From positions 3,224,001 to 3,288,000 of the forward strand of contig OW818657.1 of assembly GCA_942492905.1 (NCBI GenBank): a stretch of 64,000 nt of DNA, given 5' to 3'. This document shows positions 50,501 to 59,187 of this stretch, piece after piece (the first letter of the stretch is position 1; each line of letters opens with the position of its first letter). Both the position numbers and the translations under genes were made by a program. The notes under the pieces are model-generated. The model made no database searches. It saw only the letters and a list, made by a program, of their open reading frames with translations, and had not been told where the DNA came from. This stretch comes from CAIZWU01 sp942492905. GTDB taxonomy: Bacteria; Verrucomicrobiota; Verrucomicrobiia; Verrucomicrobiales; V1-33.

Positions 50501-50657
50501 GCCGCAGTTTGGCTTTGCGGTGGCTGGCATCCGGCCCGTGGCAGTGGAAGCAGGTATTCGACATGAGGGGCCGGATGTCGCGGTTGAACGAGACCGGAGC
50601 GGCCGGCGCCGTGAGCGGCAGCAGGAGGCAGAGAAGGGCGGATCGACAGAGGGCCAT
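47538..50657 (-). CDS. PSD1 / planctomycete cytochrome C domain protein (DUF1549-DUF1553)
   Basis: A 1039-residue exported protein. A short signal peptide (CRSALLCLLLPLTAPAAP) is followed by a haem-binding-like segment NTCFHCHGPDASHRKA (C-x2-C-H, residues about 36-41). DUF1549 follows (NDIDRFIRAQQEKQGL..., VVRFSDTVGYHGDQNQ, GCAECHDHKFDPI with a second C-x2-C-H), then a carbohydrate-binding-like insertion (about 410-640) and DUF1553 (LARTVMNRLWKQFFGTG..., SNTPQQALTLLNDPAF). The protein is thought to be a periplasmic redox partner of DUF1501 proteins in polysaccharide degradation; that role is inferred from co-occurrence. Confidence 0.9.
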   Translation of the reverse strand: MALCRSALLCLLLPLTAPAAPVSFNRDIRPLMSNTCFHCHGPDASHRKAKLRLDVREEALKPGKSGALPIVPGKPDESEILKRIFSTDEDELMPPPEEHKPFTPEQKETFRRWVAEGAVYEPHWAYTPLIRPAPPAVQDAAWPKNDIDRFIRAQQEKQGLTPSAEADRTTLLRRLSLDLTGLPPAPAEVEAFVNDQRPDAWERQVDRLLASPHYGERMAVAWLDVVRFSDTVGYHGDQNQRIFPYRDYVIDSYNNNKPFDQFTREQLAGDLLPHPTAEQLIATGFNRLNMVTREGGAQPGEYLAKYGADRTRVVGTAWLGSTFGCAECHDHKFDPISAKDFYSLQAFFADVKQWGVYSEYNYTPNPELRGYSNDHPFPPEIEVENRWLLDKAARTAAEQRIRIAEAAAQRAINPGATAAFQTWLAASQNFSRQHPTGWVSPGPQITLTTARTPRAKAAAKPAAAAPDATVSPPPTLSEDGTIVLPPGPAEDLTLNVQPGAGIVASLQLEILPAPDQDRFSGSVTLTANLQRQGAAAPEPIRFRFADSATKSERYDNGFPIPGIMSGWKLAGVPASARPSGVWLLEHPLTLTAGDTLTLSLKAWPFRSLRVSWSPFAAPVPAESAAWLTALASALADPQGANLAQVNEAWLTSTASDAAAYADYQHLAGQRRGYAEGRTKTLVTQAMAPLTVRVLPRGNWQDETGEITPPATPHFLPGPKPAAGQRLTRLDLANWIASPENPLTARTVMNRLWKQFFGTGLSSVVDDLGAQGEPPSHPELLDWLAAEFRDSGWNTKHLIRLLVTSNTYRQHSSQRVEYKDLDPANRLLASQNPRRLEAEFVRDNALAIAGLLNPEIGGPSIKPWQPPGYYANLQFPDRDYRADEDGGQWRRGVYMHWQRTFLHPMLANFDAPMRDECAAARMVSNTPQQALTLLNDPAFAEAARVFAQRLLTSPAPDDTARLRHAWQLALARPAEPAELDSILTYLKTQRDIFTKTPADAAKVIKAGSAPGAAGVAPVELAAWTATCRVILNLHETITRF

Positions 50658-50777
50658 GCGGGGAGAAAGGAATATTCCAGAGGGAATCTACGATCCTTAT
50701 ACAACGGACAGGAAGGAATTTCCGTTCCGGATTTTCGTGATGCGCCGGCAGGGCCGGAACCGGGACATTCCGCGGAC

Positions 50778-52679
50778 TTACGGCACCGGCGGTTTCAGGC
50801 GGAGCAGGTGGAAGGTGAACTCCGGTTCGAGCCCATGCCGGGTGCTGATTTTTTCAAACAGCGCCGGATCATCCAGCAGCTTGAATCCGTCAGGAAGATT
50901 CAGGCGGTTGATGCCTTCATACCCCAGGGCCACCAGCAGCGGGCGGTTTTCCCGCCGGGCCTGACCGATCAGTTCCTGCAAAGCCGGCGCGGCATTGCCG
51001 CGGATATCGCGCAATTCCGGATAATAACACTGCATGACGTGTGAGCCGAGGCCATAACCCACCGGGATGACCTTGCCGGGATGGGTGGCCGCTTCCGCCC
51101 GCAAATCGGCGGCCGTTTCGCGGAACGGTGCGTAGCTGCGGGTCAGCAGCAGCCGGGTCCGGGGAAAAGTCAGGCTGGTAAAACCCAGCAGCACGGCCGC
51201 TGGCAGGACCGGGCCGGGGAGCCGGCTCAATCCGGCGGCCACCAGCACCACCAGAGGAATGATGATGGTGATGATGAAGCGGTGGTAAAAGAACAAACCA
51301 GTCAGGTGCACCACCACGAGGAAAAGGAGGGTGGCCCCGAGGGTCGCCAACAGAATCACCGCGGCCCCGGGTCGCTGCTTCCGCAGGACCATTCCCCCGA
51401 TCACAGCCAACGCCGCCCCCGCCATGAGGCAGAAAAGCAGTCCGGCCCACTCTGGGGAGATTCCCCCTGCCGCGGGGGGCGGCTCCATGCCGGCGGCGAT
51501 CTGCGTCAGGGTTCGCAGGAAATAGTCAGGGGTGAGGAGATTGCCATCGTCATTGCGTTCCCCCCAGGTGGCGGCCTGCAGCAGGTTGGGCAGGAAAGCC
51601 ACCAGCAGGAGCGCGGCGGCGACCGCATTGATGACCACAAGGCGGGCCAGTTGCCGGCCTTTGCCATCCCCGCCGCGCCGGAGGATCAGCCAGACGGCAG
51701 CCCCGAAGAGTCCCGCGCAGACCGCGAGGTGGGCGAGGACATGCGACCACATCAGCAGGAACTGGCAGGCGCCAAAGGCCCACCACCATGCCCCGGTGTG
51801 CCGGACATCGGCCGAAGTGGCCCGCTCCAGGGAAAAAATGGCGCCAGCCATGAAGGCCACCGCGAGGCCATAGCTGCGGGCATCCACTCCATAACGGATC
51901 AGCCATGGATGCAGGGCCATCAGGATGGCGGCGAAAAATCCCGCCCGCTCCCCGGCCAGGCGGCGCGTCAACAGAGCCGTCAGGACCAGGGCGGCCAGCC
52001 CGCCCAGCAGCACCGGCAGGCGCAACACCAGTTCGTTGAAGGCCCCGGGGTTTTCCGGCCGGGTCAGGGAGCGCCAGACTTCATGGGCGGCTTTGGAGGG
52101 AAGGGTGAAGACGGGGTGGTTGGTGGGTTTGTTATAATACCAGGCGGCCCGGGTCCAGGCGGTTGGCTGGAAGCGGACTTCATCGGCATTGCCGGGGTGC
52201 TGCCGCCATTCGCCCACCGTGGCGTATTTGACATTCCAGAGTTCGTCCCACCACAGACTGCCGCTGGCGAGAGGCTGCCGCAGGGCTCCTGCCAGCAGGA
52301 CGATGCCTGCCAGGGCCGGGAGAAACCAGCGTGGCGCCCGTGGCGACGCAGGAGGGGGCGGCAAGGTGGCCGGGGCAGCCGGCGGATACCACCACCGCAG
52401 GGTAAGCAGGGCCGCGATCAAAAAGCCCAGCGCCGCGAGGGTGGACCAGTGCGTGCCCAGCACGGCCGCATCCTCCCACTTGAACGTAGCGCCTGCGGTG
52501 CCTTCGCGGGCAGCGGTCCAGTGCGCCTTGGCTTTGGCCAATTCCCTGGAACTCACCACCGCACGGCGCAACATCCAGACCAACCCCATCAGGCCAACGA
52601 GCAGCCCTGCGGTGCCGGGGCTGGGAATCCAGCGGCGCCCTGCAGGATGGGGCGGGGCGGAGGAGGGCCGATCAGTCAT
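50778..52679 (-). CDS. Multi-spanning GT39/ArnT-like glycosyltransferase
   Basis: A 633-residue membrane protein from the ATG at 52679, 8 bp after the upstream gene. About 12 membrane spans are visible, with the luminal loop SLWWDELWNVKYATVGEW near residue 150, an acidic D-E pair of the kind used by GT-C enzymes to bind polyprenyl-phosphate sugars. The soluble C-terminus (LRDIRGNAAPALQELIGQ, LVALGYEGINRLNLPDGF) is typical of the dolichyl-phosphate-mannose-transferase-like families. It probably transfers a sugar from a lipid carrier to a protein or glycan outside the membrane. Confidence 0.72.
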   Translation of the reverse strand: MTDRPSSAPPHPAGRRWIPSPGTAGLLVGLMGLVWMLRRAVVSSRELAKAKAHWTAAREGTAGATFKWEDAAVLGTHWSTLAALGFLIAALLTLRWWYPPAAPATLPPPPASPRAPRWFLPALAGIVLLAGALRQPLASGSLWWDELWNVKYATVGEWRQHPGNADEVRFQPTAWTRAAWYYNKPTNHPVFTLPSKAAHEVWRSLTRPENPGAFNELVLRLPVLLGGLAALVLTALLTRRLAGERAGFFAAILMALHPWLIRYGVDARSYGLAVAFMAGAIFSLERATSADVRHTGAWWWAFGACQFLLMWSHVLAHLAVCAGLFGAAVWLILRRGGDGKGRQLARLVVINAVAAALLLVAFLPNLLQAATWGERNDDGNLLTPDYFLRTLTQIAAGMEPPPAAGGISPEWAGLLFCLMAGAALAVIGGMVLRKQRPGAAVILLATLGATLLFLVVVHLTGLFFYHRFIITIIIPLVVLVAAGLSRLPGPVLPAAVLLGFTSLTFPRTRLLLTRSYAPFRETAADLRAEAATHPGKVIPVGYGLGSHVMQCYYPELRDIRGNAAPALQELIGQARRENRPLLVALGYEGINRLNLPDGFKLLDDPALFEKISTRHGLEPEFTFHLLRLKPPVP

Positions 52680-52687
52680 GGAATTGG

Positions 52688-53506
52688 TCAGGCAAAACGC
52701 ACCATGTCCTTCAGGAATTGACCCCAGAGGTAGAAGCAACCGCGCCAGGAATAACGGAAGGTGCCCTCCCCGGATTCCACAATCAGGCCCCGTCCCAGAT
52801 TATGCTGCACCTGGGAGTCCAGATCAGCCTCCAACTGTTTCGCGAGGCCGTCCGCGCCGGGGCTGGTAAGGTCGGATTCGCTGATGCCCAGCAGAGCCAG
52901 CAGGGACCGGTGCTCGGCGAGGAGTTCCGCAAACGAGTCCGCTGCCGGAACGCGGTGCAGCATCACGTTGGGGGGCGACTGCATGGTCTGGGAAAAAGGA
53001 TAGTTCGAGGTCGTGACCACCCGCCCATCCGTGGTGCGGCAGGTGATGCTGACAAAGACCACGCTGAGATGGGACTGCTGGTTCAAGTGGATCACCGCCT
53101 GGGTAAGCGAAGGAGCATGGTAGCAGACGCGGAGGAATTGCCGCATTTCCTGCCAGTCGAGTCCGGTGTCATCGGTCTGCTCAAATCCTGCGGATTCCAA
53201 TTCTTCGGTGAGCTCGCCAAGATGAGGGAAATCATGACGGTTCGGGGGATGACGGTGGCGCAGACTGCGGCTCAGGGGCAGCCTCATTTTCCGGACGCGC
53301 AGGACGATTTCCACCCAGGGCAGCAGAAACCATCCGCCCACCGCCGCAGCCCCGGCCGCATGCGACCCGGCCAGCAGCAACCCGGCCAAATAAGTAGCCA
53401 CCAGATAAAGCAGGGCGCCTCCCTTGCGCAGCACCGGATGCTCAAAGGTGCGCCAGGCATACCCGCAGGCAGCCGTTCCTGTTATGATCAGCAATTCATT
53501 TATCAT
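52688..53506 (-). CDS. Membrane-anchored protein of unknown function
   Basis: A 272-residue protein from MINELLIITGTAA at 53506. Three hydrophobic segments occupy the first 75 residues (ELLIITGTAACGYAW, LLYLVATYLAGLLLAG, AVGGWFLLPWVEIVL), followed by a 200-residue soluble domain (HDFPHLGELTEELESAGFEQ, SVVFVSITCRTTDGRVV). I do not recognise the domain. It precedes and is almost contiguous with the GT39-like gene, so the two probably work together, and it is divergent from the MdoH block. Confidence 0.65.
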   Translation of the reverse strand: MINELLIITGTAACGYAWRTFEHPVLRKGGALLYLVATYLAGLLLAGSHAAGAAAVGGWFLLPWVEIVLRVRKMRLPLSRSLRHRHPPNRHDFPHLGELTEELESAGFEQTDDTGLDWQEMRQFLRVCYHAPSLTQAVIHLNQQSHLSVVFVSITCRTTDGRVVTTSNYPFSQTMQSPPNVMLHRVPAADSFAELLAEHRSLLALLGISESDLTSPGADGLAKQLEADLDSQVQHNLGRGLIVESGEGTFRYSWRGCFYLWGQFLKDMVRFA

Positions 53507-53677
53507 CCGTCTGCGGGCGGTAGCCGCGCTGTCCGGCGGGGTCAATCGGCGGTTTGTCCTGTCCCGCGCCGTCCTGCCGCCGCCGGCCTGGTTTCCTCCG
53601 GAGATTTGTCAATTCCCCTCCGCACTCCCCTTGCACCGTGCAGAATCCGCACTACCTGCCAACCACGCCGCGCTCCG

Positions 53678-54256
53678 ATGGATCAACTGCAGATCGAATT
53701 TTCCCCACCCACTGGCAACGATGCCGAATGGAATGACGCTTATGCCCGTCTCGCGGATTATTTCCGTGCCCACCGCATCCACAGCCGCCTCCACCGCACC
53801 TGGCTGATTCTGGAAACCCTGAAACGGGCTGCGGTCACGCATGGGAAACATCCCGAACAATCCCCCACCGCCGTCGCCATCCACGAAGCCCGCCGGATGC
53901 ACCGCGACTGGCTGCGCGGCATCATCGGCGACCTCAACGTTCCGGAAGGCCGGCTCGACGCCAATGGCCGGCTCGCTTTCCTGCTTTGTGATGGCCCGAA
54001 TGAATACCCCGATTTTTTTCTGAACAGCTCCGACGCGCCCTTGGAAATGCTCACCGCCATGCGTGCGCCCATCCAGCAAAGCGGCCCGGATCTCGCGGTC
54101 TCCAGCATGGTGCCGCGTCCCATTGACCTCGGCGCCCTTCCGGACATCGCCGAGGAAACCAGCGGCTTTTTCGGCCGCCACCCCTGGGCCCGTTATACGA
54201 TCCTTGCCGTCGCCGCCGCGCTGGCGGCGTGGGGGCTCTGGACCGTCACCCGCTAG
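53678..54256 (+). CDS. Small C-terminally anchored protein preceding MdoH
   Basis: A 192-residue protein starting MDQLQIEFSPPTGNDAEWND at 53678; the frame is open far upstream, but those codons are antisense to the minus-strand gene. The N-terminal part is helical (YARLADYFRAHRIHSRLHR, AVAIHEARRMHRDWLRGI); a single membrane span sits at the C-terminus (YTILAVAAALAAWGLWTV). The gene ends 21 bp before MdoH and likely forms an operon with it. No known domain; a membrane partner of MdoH is the reasonable guess. Confidence 0.65.
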   Translation: MDQLQIEFSPPTGNDAEWNDAYARLADYFRAHRIHSRLHRTWLILETLKRAAVTHGKHPEQSPTAVAIHEARRMHRDWLRGIIGDLNVPEGRLDANGRLAFLLCDGPNEYPDFFLNSSDAPLEMLTAMRAPIQQSGPDLAVSSMVPRPIDLGALPDIAEETSGFFGRHPWARYTILAVAAALAAWGLWTVTR

Positions 54257-54277
54257 TGCTGTTATTTTTGTAGAAGG

Positions 54278-56437
54278 ATGAATACCGATCCCGCTTCCCG
54301 CGCCACCTCCGCTGTGCCCTCCCTGCCTCCGCCGTCGAATATTCCCGGCTATACGGCTGCGGCGATCCGGAAGCGCCGCTCCACCTTTTTTGCCGTGGTC
54401 GGGATCACCCTCATGGCGGGCGTCTGGCTGCTGGCCGTCTCCCTCGGGCGGAATGGCTTCAATGTCATTGACTTCATCATGCTGGGGGTATTCACGCCCC
54501 TTTTCTACCAACTGTCGGTCGGATTCTGGACGGCCATGATTGGACTTTACCTGCTGATGCGGGATAAAAAGGACCCCTTCGATCTTTCCCGGTCCCTGAC
54601 GGAAAACGAGCAGCGTTCCGAAATCGGAGCCTCCACCGCCATCATCATGCCGGTCTACAACGAGGACGTCTCCCGCGTCTTCGAAGGCCTGCGCGTGATG
54701 TATCTCTCGCTGGAAAAAACCGGCCAGCTGGAGCACTTCGACTTTTTCGTCCTCTCCGATTCCGACAACCCCAACAAATGGGTTGAGGAGGAACTGGCCT
54801 GGCTGGAACTCTGTCGCCAGCTGGATGGATTCGGCCGCATCTTCTACCGGAAACGCCGCAAGCCCATCAACCGGAAGTCCGGCAACGTCTCCGACTTCTG
54901 CCGCCGCTGGGGCAAACGTTACCGCTACCTCCACGCCCTCGATGCCGACTCCGTCATGTCCGGCGACTTGCTGGCCAACATGGTGCGTATCATGGAGAAA
55001 CATCCGAATATCGGGATTCTCCAGACCGCCCCGCGGGTCTTTGGTGCGGGCACCTTGTTCGGCCGGGTCATGCAGTTCGCCCACGCCGCTTATGGCGAGC
55101 CCTTCATGGCCGGACTGAACTACCTGGCCCTCGGTGATGCCACCTTCTGGGGCCACAATGCCATCATCCGGCTCGCCCCCTTCATCGAGTCCTGCGGCCT
55201 GCCGGAATTGCCCGGCCGCGAACCGTTCGGGGGACATATCCTCAGCCACGACTTCGTGGAAAGCGCTCTCATGACCAAGGCAGGTTACCAGGTCTGGCTG
55301 CTGCCGGTGCACGAAGGCAGTTACGAGGAAGGCCCGCCCACCATCATTGATACCCTGAAGCGCGACCGCCGCTGGTGTCAGGGGAATATGCAGCATTTCT
55401 GGCTCCTCTTTGCCAAAGGCTGGGCGCCGCTCGCCCGGCTGAATTTCTTCCACGGCATCCTGAGTTACGTGGCCTCGCCACTCTGGTTCATCTTCCTGCT
55501 CTGCGCCACCGCGCTGGCCGCCCTCGACCGCCATCATCCAGGATCCACCGTGGCCGCCGGGCAGAAGGCGGGCTTGTTATTGCTCGTCATCACCATCGGT
55601 CTCCTTTTTGTGCCGAAGGGCCTGATCCTCTTCCGCCAACTCACCCGGAAGGATATCGCGAAGGATTTCCACAGTAAAAAAGCGGTCTTCTGGTCCTGTG
55701 TCAGCGATACCGTTTTCTTCTCCATCCTCGCCCCCATTCTGATGCTGTTTCACAGCAAATTCGTCATCTTCACCGTGCTCGGACGCGGGGTGAAATGGGC
55801 CAGCCAGCGCCGCTCCGGCGACGATGCGGTGGACTGGGAGGAAAGTATCCTGACCTTTGCCGGGGTCAGCGCCTTCGCTTTGATCTGGGCCGCCTTCGCC
55901 CTCTGGATCAACCCCACTTTTTTTCTGTGGATCAGTCCCGTCCTCTTCGGAATCGCCCTCGCCATCCCCTTCAGTATTTTCACCGCCGGCACCCGCAGCG
56001 GCAAGAGCCGGGGATTGTTCGCCACCAAGGAGGAACTGCATCCCCCGCGCGTGCTCAGCCAGCTTCAGGACAACCTCCAGCGGGCCCACGTCCGGGAAGC
56101 CCCCATCCCGCAACTGGCTAAAAATTATGGCCTGCTCCAGTCCCTGCTCGATCCCTACGTCAACGCCCTGCACGTCAGCCTGCTCCGCCAGCGCCAACGG
56201 GTCACGCCGGAGAGCCGCGACTATCTCGATGCGCTGCGCCGCCGCCTCGTCAAAGACGGGCCCGACGCCCTCAATAAACGCGAACTCAGCGCCGTAATGT
56301 ATGATGCTGACATCATGCTGCGCCTCCACTACGATCTGTGGTCCGGCTCCGGCGACGGCCTCTCCGCTTGGTGGGACACCGCCATCCGCCAATACAACAT
56401 CCTGACCCGGGAACCGGTCACCGCGCTTTACCGCTAG
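54278..56437 (+). CDS. mdoH: Osmoregulated periplasmic glucan glucosyltransferase, MdoH type (GT2)
   Basis: A 719-residue inner-membrane glucosyltransferase. Two membrane spans precede the cytosolic GT2 domain, which has TAIIMPVYNEDVSRVFEGL, the DSDN acidic site, DADSVMSGDLL, and the acceptor/processivity motif RDRRWCQGNMQHF near residue 365. Further spans follow (LWFIFLLCATALAAL, LLLLVITIGLLFVPKGL, and others). This is the layout of MdoH/OpgH, which makes linear beta-1,2 glucan from UDP-glucose. No MdoG/OpgG or branching protein is visible nearby, so product and partners may differ from those in Proteobacteria. Confidence 0.88.
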   Translation: MNTDPASRATSAVPSLPPPSNIPGYTAAAIRKRRSTFFAVVGITLMAGVWLLAVSLGRNGFNVIDFIMLGVFTPLFYQLSVGFWTAMIGLYLLMRDKKDPFDLSRSLTENEQRSEIGASTAIIMPVYNEDVSRVFEGLRVMYLSLEKTGQLEHFDFFVLSDSDNPNKWVEEELAWLELCRQLDGFGRIFYRKRRKPINRKSGNVSDFCRRWGKRYRYLHALDADSVMSGDLLANMVRIMEKHPNIGILQTAPRVFGAGTLFGRVMQFAHAAYGEPFMAGLNYLALGDATFWGHNAIIRLAPFIESCGLPELPGREPFGGHILSHDFVESALMTKAGYQVWLLPVHEGSYEEGPPTIIDTLKRDRRWCQGNMQHFWLLFAKGWAPLARLNFFHGILSYVASPLWFIFLLCATALAALDRHHPGSTVAAGQKAGLLLLVITIGLLFVPKGLILFRQLTRKDIAKDFHSKKAVFWSCVSDTVFFSILAPILMLFHSKFVIFTVLGRGVKWASQRRSGDDAVDWEESILTFAGVSAFALIWAAFALWINPTFFLWISPVLFGIALAIPFSIFTAGTRSGKSRGLFATKEELHPPRVLSQLQDNLQRAHVREAPIPQLAKNYGLLQSLLDPYVNALHVSLLRQRQRVTPESRDYLDALRRRLVKDGPDALNKRELSAVMYDADIMLRLHYDLWSGSGDGLSAWWDTAIRQYNILTREPVTALYR

Positions 56438-56442
56438 TCAGA

Positions 56443-57435
56443 CTAGCTGGAAAGCCCGTCGATGCGTTCAATGTTGGTTTCCTCCTCCTTCCCGTCGTCG
56501 GCGAGGGACGGCTTGCGGCCATGGGGGGTGCCACGCAGGCGTTGGGTGATTTCGATGAATTCGGCCCCGGTCAGGACAATCAGGGAGGAATAATACACCC
56601 AGATCAGGAGCAGGACGACCGAGCCGGCGGCTCCAAACCCGCTGAGCGTGGTGGTGCGGCCAAGATACCAGCCAAGGCCGAATTTTCCGGCTTCAAACAG
56701 CATGGCGGTGACGAGTGCCCCCATCCAGACGTCCCTCCACGGGAACTTCAGATCGGGCAGGACTTTGAAAATGATCGCGAACAGGAGGGTCTCGATGGCG
56801 AAGGCCACCACAAAAGTGATCAGGGACCAGGCTTCGACCGGCACAGGGATTTCCGCGGAGACCCAGCCTTTGATAAAGGCGAAGACGCCGGACACCAGCA
56901 CCGAAGCCATCAGCAGGGCTCCACTGATGAGCACCATGGCGAAGGACAGCAGCCGGTCCTTGAGGAAGAGCACCACACTTCGGCCCTCCCGGCGACGGAG
57001 GCCCCAGATCAGATTGAGAGAATCCTTGAGTTCCACAAACACCCCGGTGGCTCCATAGATCAAGGTCGCGCCCCCGATGATGGCCGCCGTGGTGGTGTTG
57101 GAACCCCGGGAAGGTTTGACGTCCCTGACAAGGGATTCCAGCGAAGTGGCCGCCTGCGTCCCCATGAATCCGGAAAGTTGGTTATGCAATTCCCCAGTCA
57201 CCGCCTGTTGGCCCAGGATTTGACTGATGATCCACGTGGCGAGCCAGAGCAGGGGAGCCATGGAGAACAGGGCAAAGTAGGCAATCGCCGCGCTCTGGCG
57301 GGGCAGGCGGTCATCCGACCACGAGTCGCTGAAAGCATCGATAAACCTCCAAAGCAGACGCATCCCCGGGACACGGACAAGTTGGTCCCTCAGCTTCAGG
57401 CTGATAGCCGGGAGGGAGCGCCAGAGATTCCGCAT
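56443..57435 (-). CDS. YihY/BrkB family membrane protein
   Basis: A 330-residue protein with six membrane spans (ADYFALFSMAPLLWLATWIISQ-type first span after RLPRQSAAIAYFALFSMAPLL, then TAAIIGGATLIYGATGVFVEL, SFAMVLISGALLMASVLV, LITFVVAFAIETLLF, and others). The segments AIAYFALFSMAPLLWL, GATGVFVELKDSLNLIW and VYYSSLIVLTGAEFIEI are hallmarks of YihY/BrkB, a family often mis-annotated as ribonuclease BN; its transport role is not settled. Its stop is 6 bp from the convergent mdoH stop. Confidence 0.9.
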   Translation of the reverse strand: MRNLWRSLPAISLKLRDQLVRVPGMRLLWRFIDAFSDSWSDDRLPRQSAAIAYFALFSMAPLLWLATWIISQILGQQAVTGELHNQLSGFMGTQAATSLESLVRDVKPSRGSNTTTAAIIGGATLIYGATGVFVELKDSLNLIWGLRRREGRSVVLFLKDRLLSFAMVLISGALLMASVLVSGVFAFIKGWVSAEIPVPVEAWSLITFVVAFAIETLLFAIIFKVLPDLKFPWRDVWMGALVTAMLFEAGKFGLGWYLGRTTTLSGFGAAGSVVLLLIWVYYSSLIVLTGAEFIEITQRLRGTPHGRKPSLADDGKEEETNIERIDGLSS

Positions 57436-57649
57436 GCCCTATGAAGGGACCGGTTTTTCCGGAGGGAAAGCGGGAACCCGGGCCTGGCGGCGGACGGCCC
57501 GTGGGACCGCCGCGGCTGGTTCTTCAGAAGATTTTCTCTTAATTTCAGCTTCCCTGCATCCAAGGGACGGTCTTCCCCGTTGGAAGGGCAGGAATGATCC
57601 TGTAAAGGACCCGATTCCCTGAATCGTTACCACTTTTCATCTGATTCCC

Positions 57650-58225
57650 TTGATCCCGCCCGCCGCTGAACCAGACGACGCCGAATTGGTGCGTCGGGTG
57701 GCTCATCGTGATCCCGTGGCGTTCACCCTGATGTATGACCGTCACTCCACGCTGCTGTATTCCGTTGCCTTGAAAATCCTCGCAGACCCCGAGGAAGCGC
57801 GCGATGTGCTGCAGCATGTCTTTCTTACCCTTCACCAAAAAGCGGTCAATTTCAACGCTGCCCTCGGCCGGCCCGCCGCCTGGCTGGCCACCATGGCGCG
57901 GAATCGTTCCATCGACCGGCTCCGCGCCCTCAAACGTGATCGTACCTATGCGGAAAACGTCAGGCTCGAAACCGACCCGGTGGACTTGTCCCCCGACGCC
58001 TCCAATACTCCGGCAGCTTACTCCGATGAAGTCGAGATCCTGCGCGGCGCGGTCGCTCAACTGCCCTCCGACCAGCGTCAGGCTTTGGAAATGGCTTATT
58101 TTGGCGGGCTGACCCAGCAGGAAATTTCAGATACTCTCGCCCAACCCCTTGGCACCGTGAAGGCCCGCATCCGACGCGGTCTGCTCAAGCTCAGGGAATC
58201 CCTTGATGGACTTTTGACCCCATGA
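57650..58225 (+). CDS. ECF-type RNA polymerase sigma factor
   Basis: A 191-residue sigma-70 family factor with regions 2 and 4. Region 2 covers DAELVRRVAHRDPVAFTLMYDRHSTLLYSVALKIL and DPEEARDVLQHVFLTLHQKA; region 4 covers LPSDQRQALEMAYFGGLTQQEISDTLAQPLGTVKARIRRGL. There is no ATG near the expected N-terminus; the TTG at 57650 is the only plausible start after the in-frame stop at 57620. The next gene overlaps its stop (ATGA) and encodes an RskA-type anti-sigma factor, so the sigma factor is expected to be kept inactive until a membrane signal releases it. Confidence 0.9.
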   Translation: MIPPAAEPDDAELVRRVAHRDPVAFTLMYDRHSTLLYSVALKILADPEEARDVLQHVFLTLHQKAVNFNAALGRPAAWLATMARNRSIDRLRALKRDRTYAENVRLETDPVDLSPDASNTPAAYSDEVEILRGAVAQLPSDQRQALEMAYFGGLTQQEISDTLAQPLGTVKARIRRGLLKLRESLDGLLTP

Positions 58226-59187
58226 ACGAATCGCTGCTCGAATCTGCCAACCTGTACGTGCTCGGTCTGCTGACCGGGGACGAGGTGGTAGCGTTTGAGC
58301 AGGCCCTGGTCCAGCAGCCGGAACTGCAAAAAGAGGTGCATGCCCTGCAGGAAGCCGCCCTGGCGCTGGCTGGCAGCGCTCCTCAGGCCGCCCCGCCTGC
58401 GGAATTGAGGGACTGGCTTCTGACCGAGTTCATGAAAGCTCCGGGGACCGTTCCGGAGGAGGTCCCTGCCGCTGCCGCCACACAGGCCGGGACGGCTGTG
58501 GCAAGGGCATTGCCTTCACCTCCGGCCTCCCGGATGCGGCTCCTGCATTTCATTCCCTGGGCGGCGGCGGCCGCCATGGCCGTGTTGTTCTATCAGAACC
58601 GCGGATTGATCACCAAGGCGCAACAGGAGGCCAACGCCGCGCGGACTGAATCCGCCTTGTTGAAGGAACGGGAAAAACATTTGATCGACGCTGTGCGCAG
58701 CAGCGACCTGGCCAAATCCCAAAACGAGACTGACCTGGCCATGGCCCGGGCTTCTCTGGCCAAAGCCGAGGCCTCCCTGACAGAGCTCGGCGGAAAGCAC
58801 GAAACCATCGCCGCCGAACTGGCGCTCCTCCGAGAAGACAGCCACTTTGACAAAACCCGCATCGCGGTGCTGGGTTCGCTGCTCAAGAACCAGCCCGGCG
58901 CGGTCGCGGTTTCGGTCTGGCGTCAGGAGCGTCAGGAAGGATTGTTGGTGGTGGAGAACCTCCCTGCGCTGCCGGCGGGGCGAGACTATCAATTGTGGGT
59001 GATTGACCCGAATCTCAAGACCCCGGTCAGCGCCGGCATTTTCAAGGTGGATGCCGCAGGCAAGGTCCGGATCGAATTCAAACCGGACCGGGTGGTGCAA
59101 AGCGCCTACAAGTTCGCGGTCACGGTGGAAAAAGCCGGGGGCGCCAAGGTCCCGACGCTGGATCAGATGGTGGTGATCGGCGGGTGA
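58222..59187 (+). CDS. RskA-type transmembrane anti-sigma factor
   Basis: A 321-residue protein. The N-terminal cytosolic part (ESANLYVLGLLTGDEVVAFEQAL, residues about 5-60) resembles the anti-sigma region of RskA/DUF2337-type proteins. One membrane span is at about residues 112-128 (FIPWAAAAAMAVLFY), followed by a coiled-coil segment and a periplasmic RskA-like beta domain (GAVAVSVWRQERQEGLLVVENLPALPAGRDYQLWVID). It would bind the overlapping sigma factor; a role in sensing envelope stress is inferred. The gene lies immediately upstream of the PEP-CTERM, DUF4331 and TPR genes. Confidence 0.85.
   Translation: MNESLLESANLYVLGLLTGDEVVAFEQALVQQPELQKEVHALQEAALALAGSAPQAAPPAELRDWLLTEFMKAPGTVPEEVPAAAATQAGTAVARALPSPPASRMRLLHFIPWAAAAAMAVLFYQNRGLITKAQQEANAARTESALLKEREKHLIDAVRSSDLAKSQNETDLAMARASLAKAEASLTELGGKHETIAAELALLREDSHFDKTRIAVLGSLLKNQPGAVAVSVWRQERQEGLLVVENLPALPAGRDYQLWVIDPNLKTPVSAGIFKVDAAGKVRIEFKPDRVVQSAYKFAVTVEKAGGAKVPTLDQMVVIGG

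Noticed and set aside
51081..52721. Long plus-strand open frame (546 codons)
   Set aside because: Antisense to the GT39-like membrane gene; Q/G/R-rich translation typical of a shadow in GC-rich DNA.
53609..55537. Long minus-strand open frame (642 codons)
   Set aside because: Antisense to the small anchor protein and mdoH; no recognisable motif.
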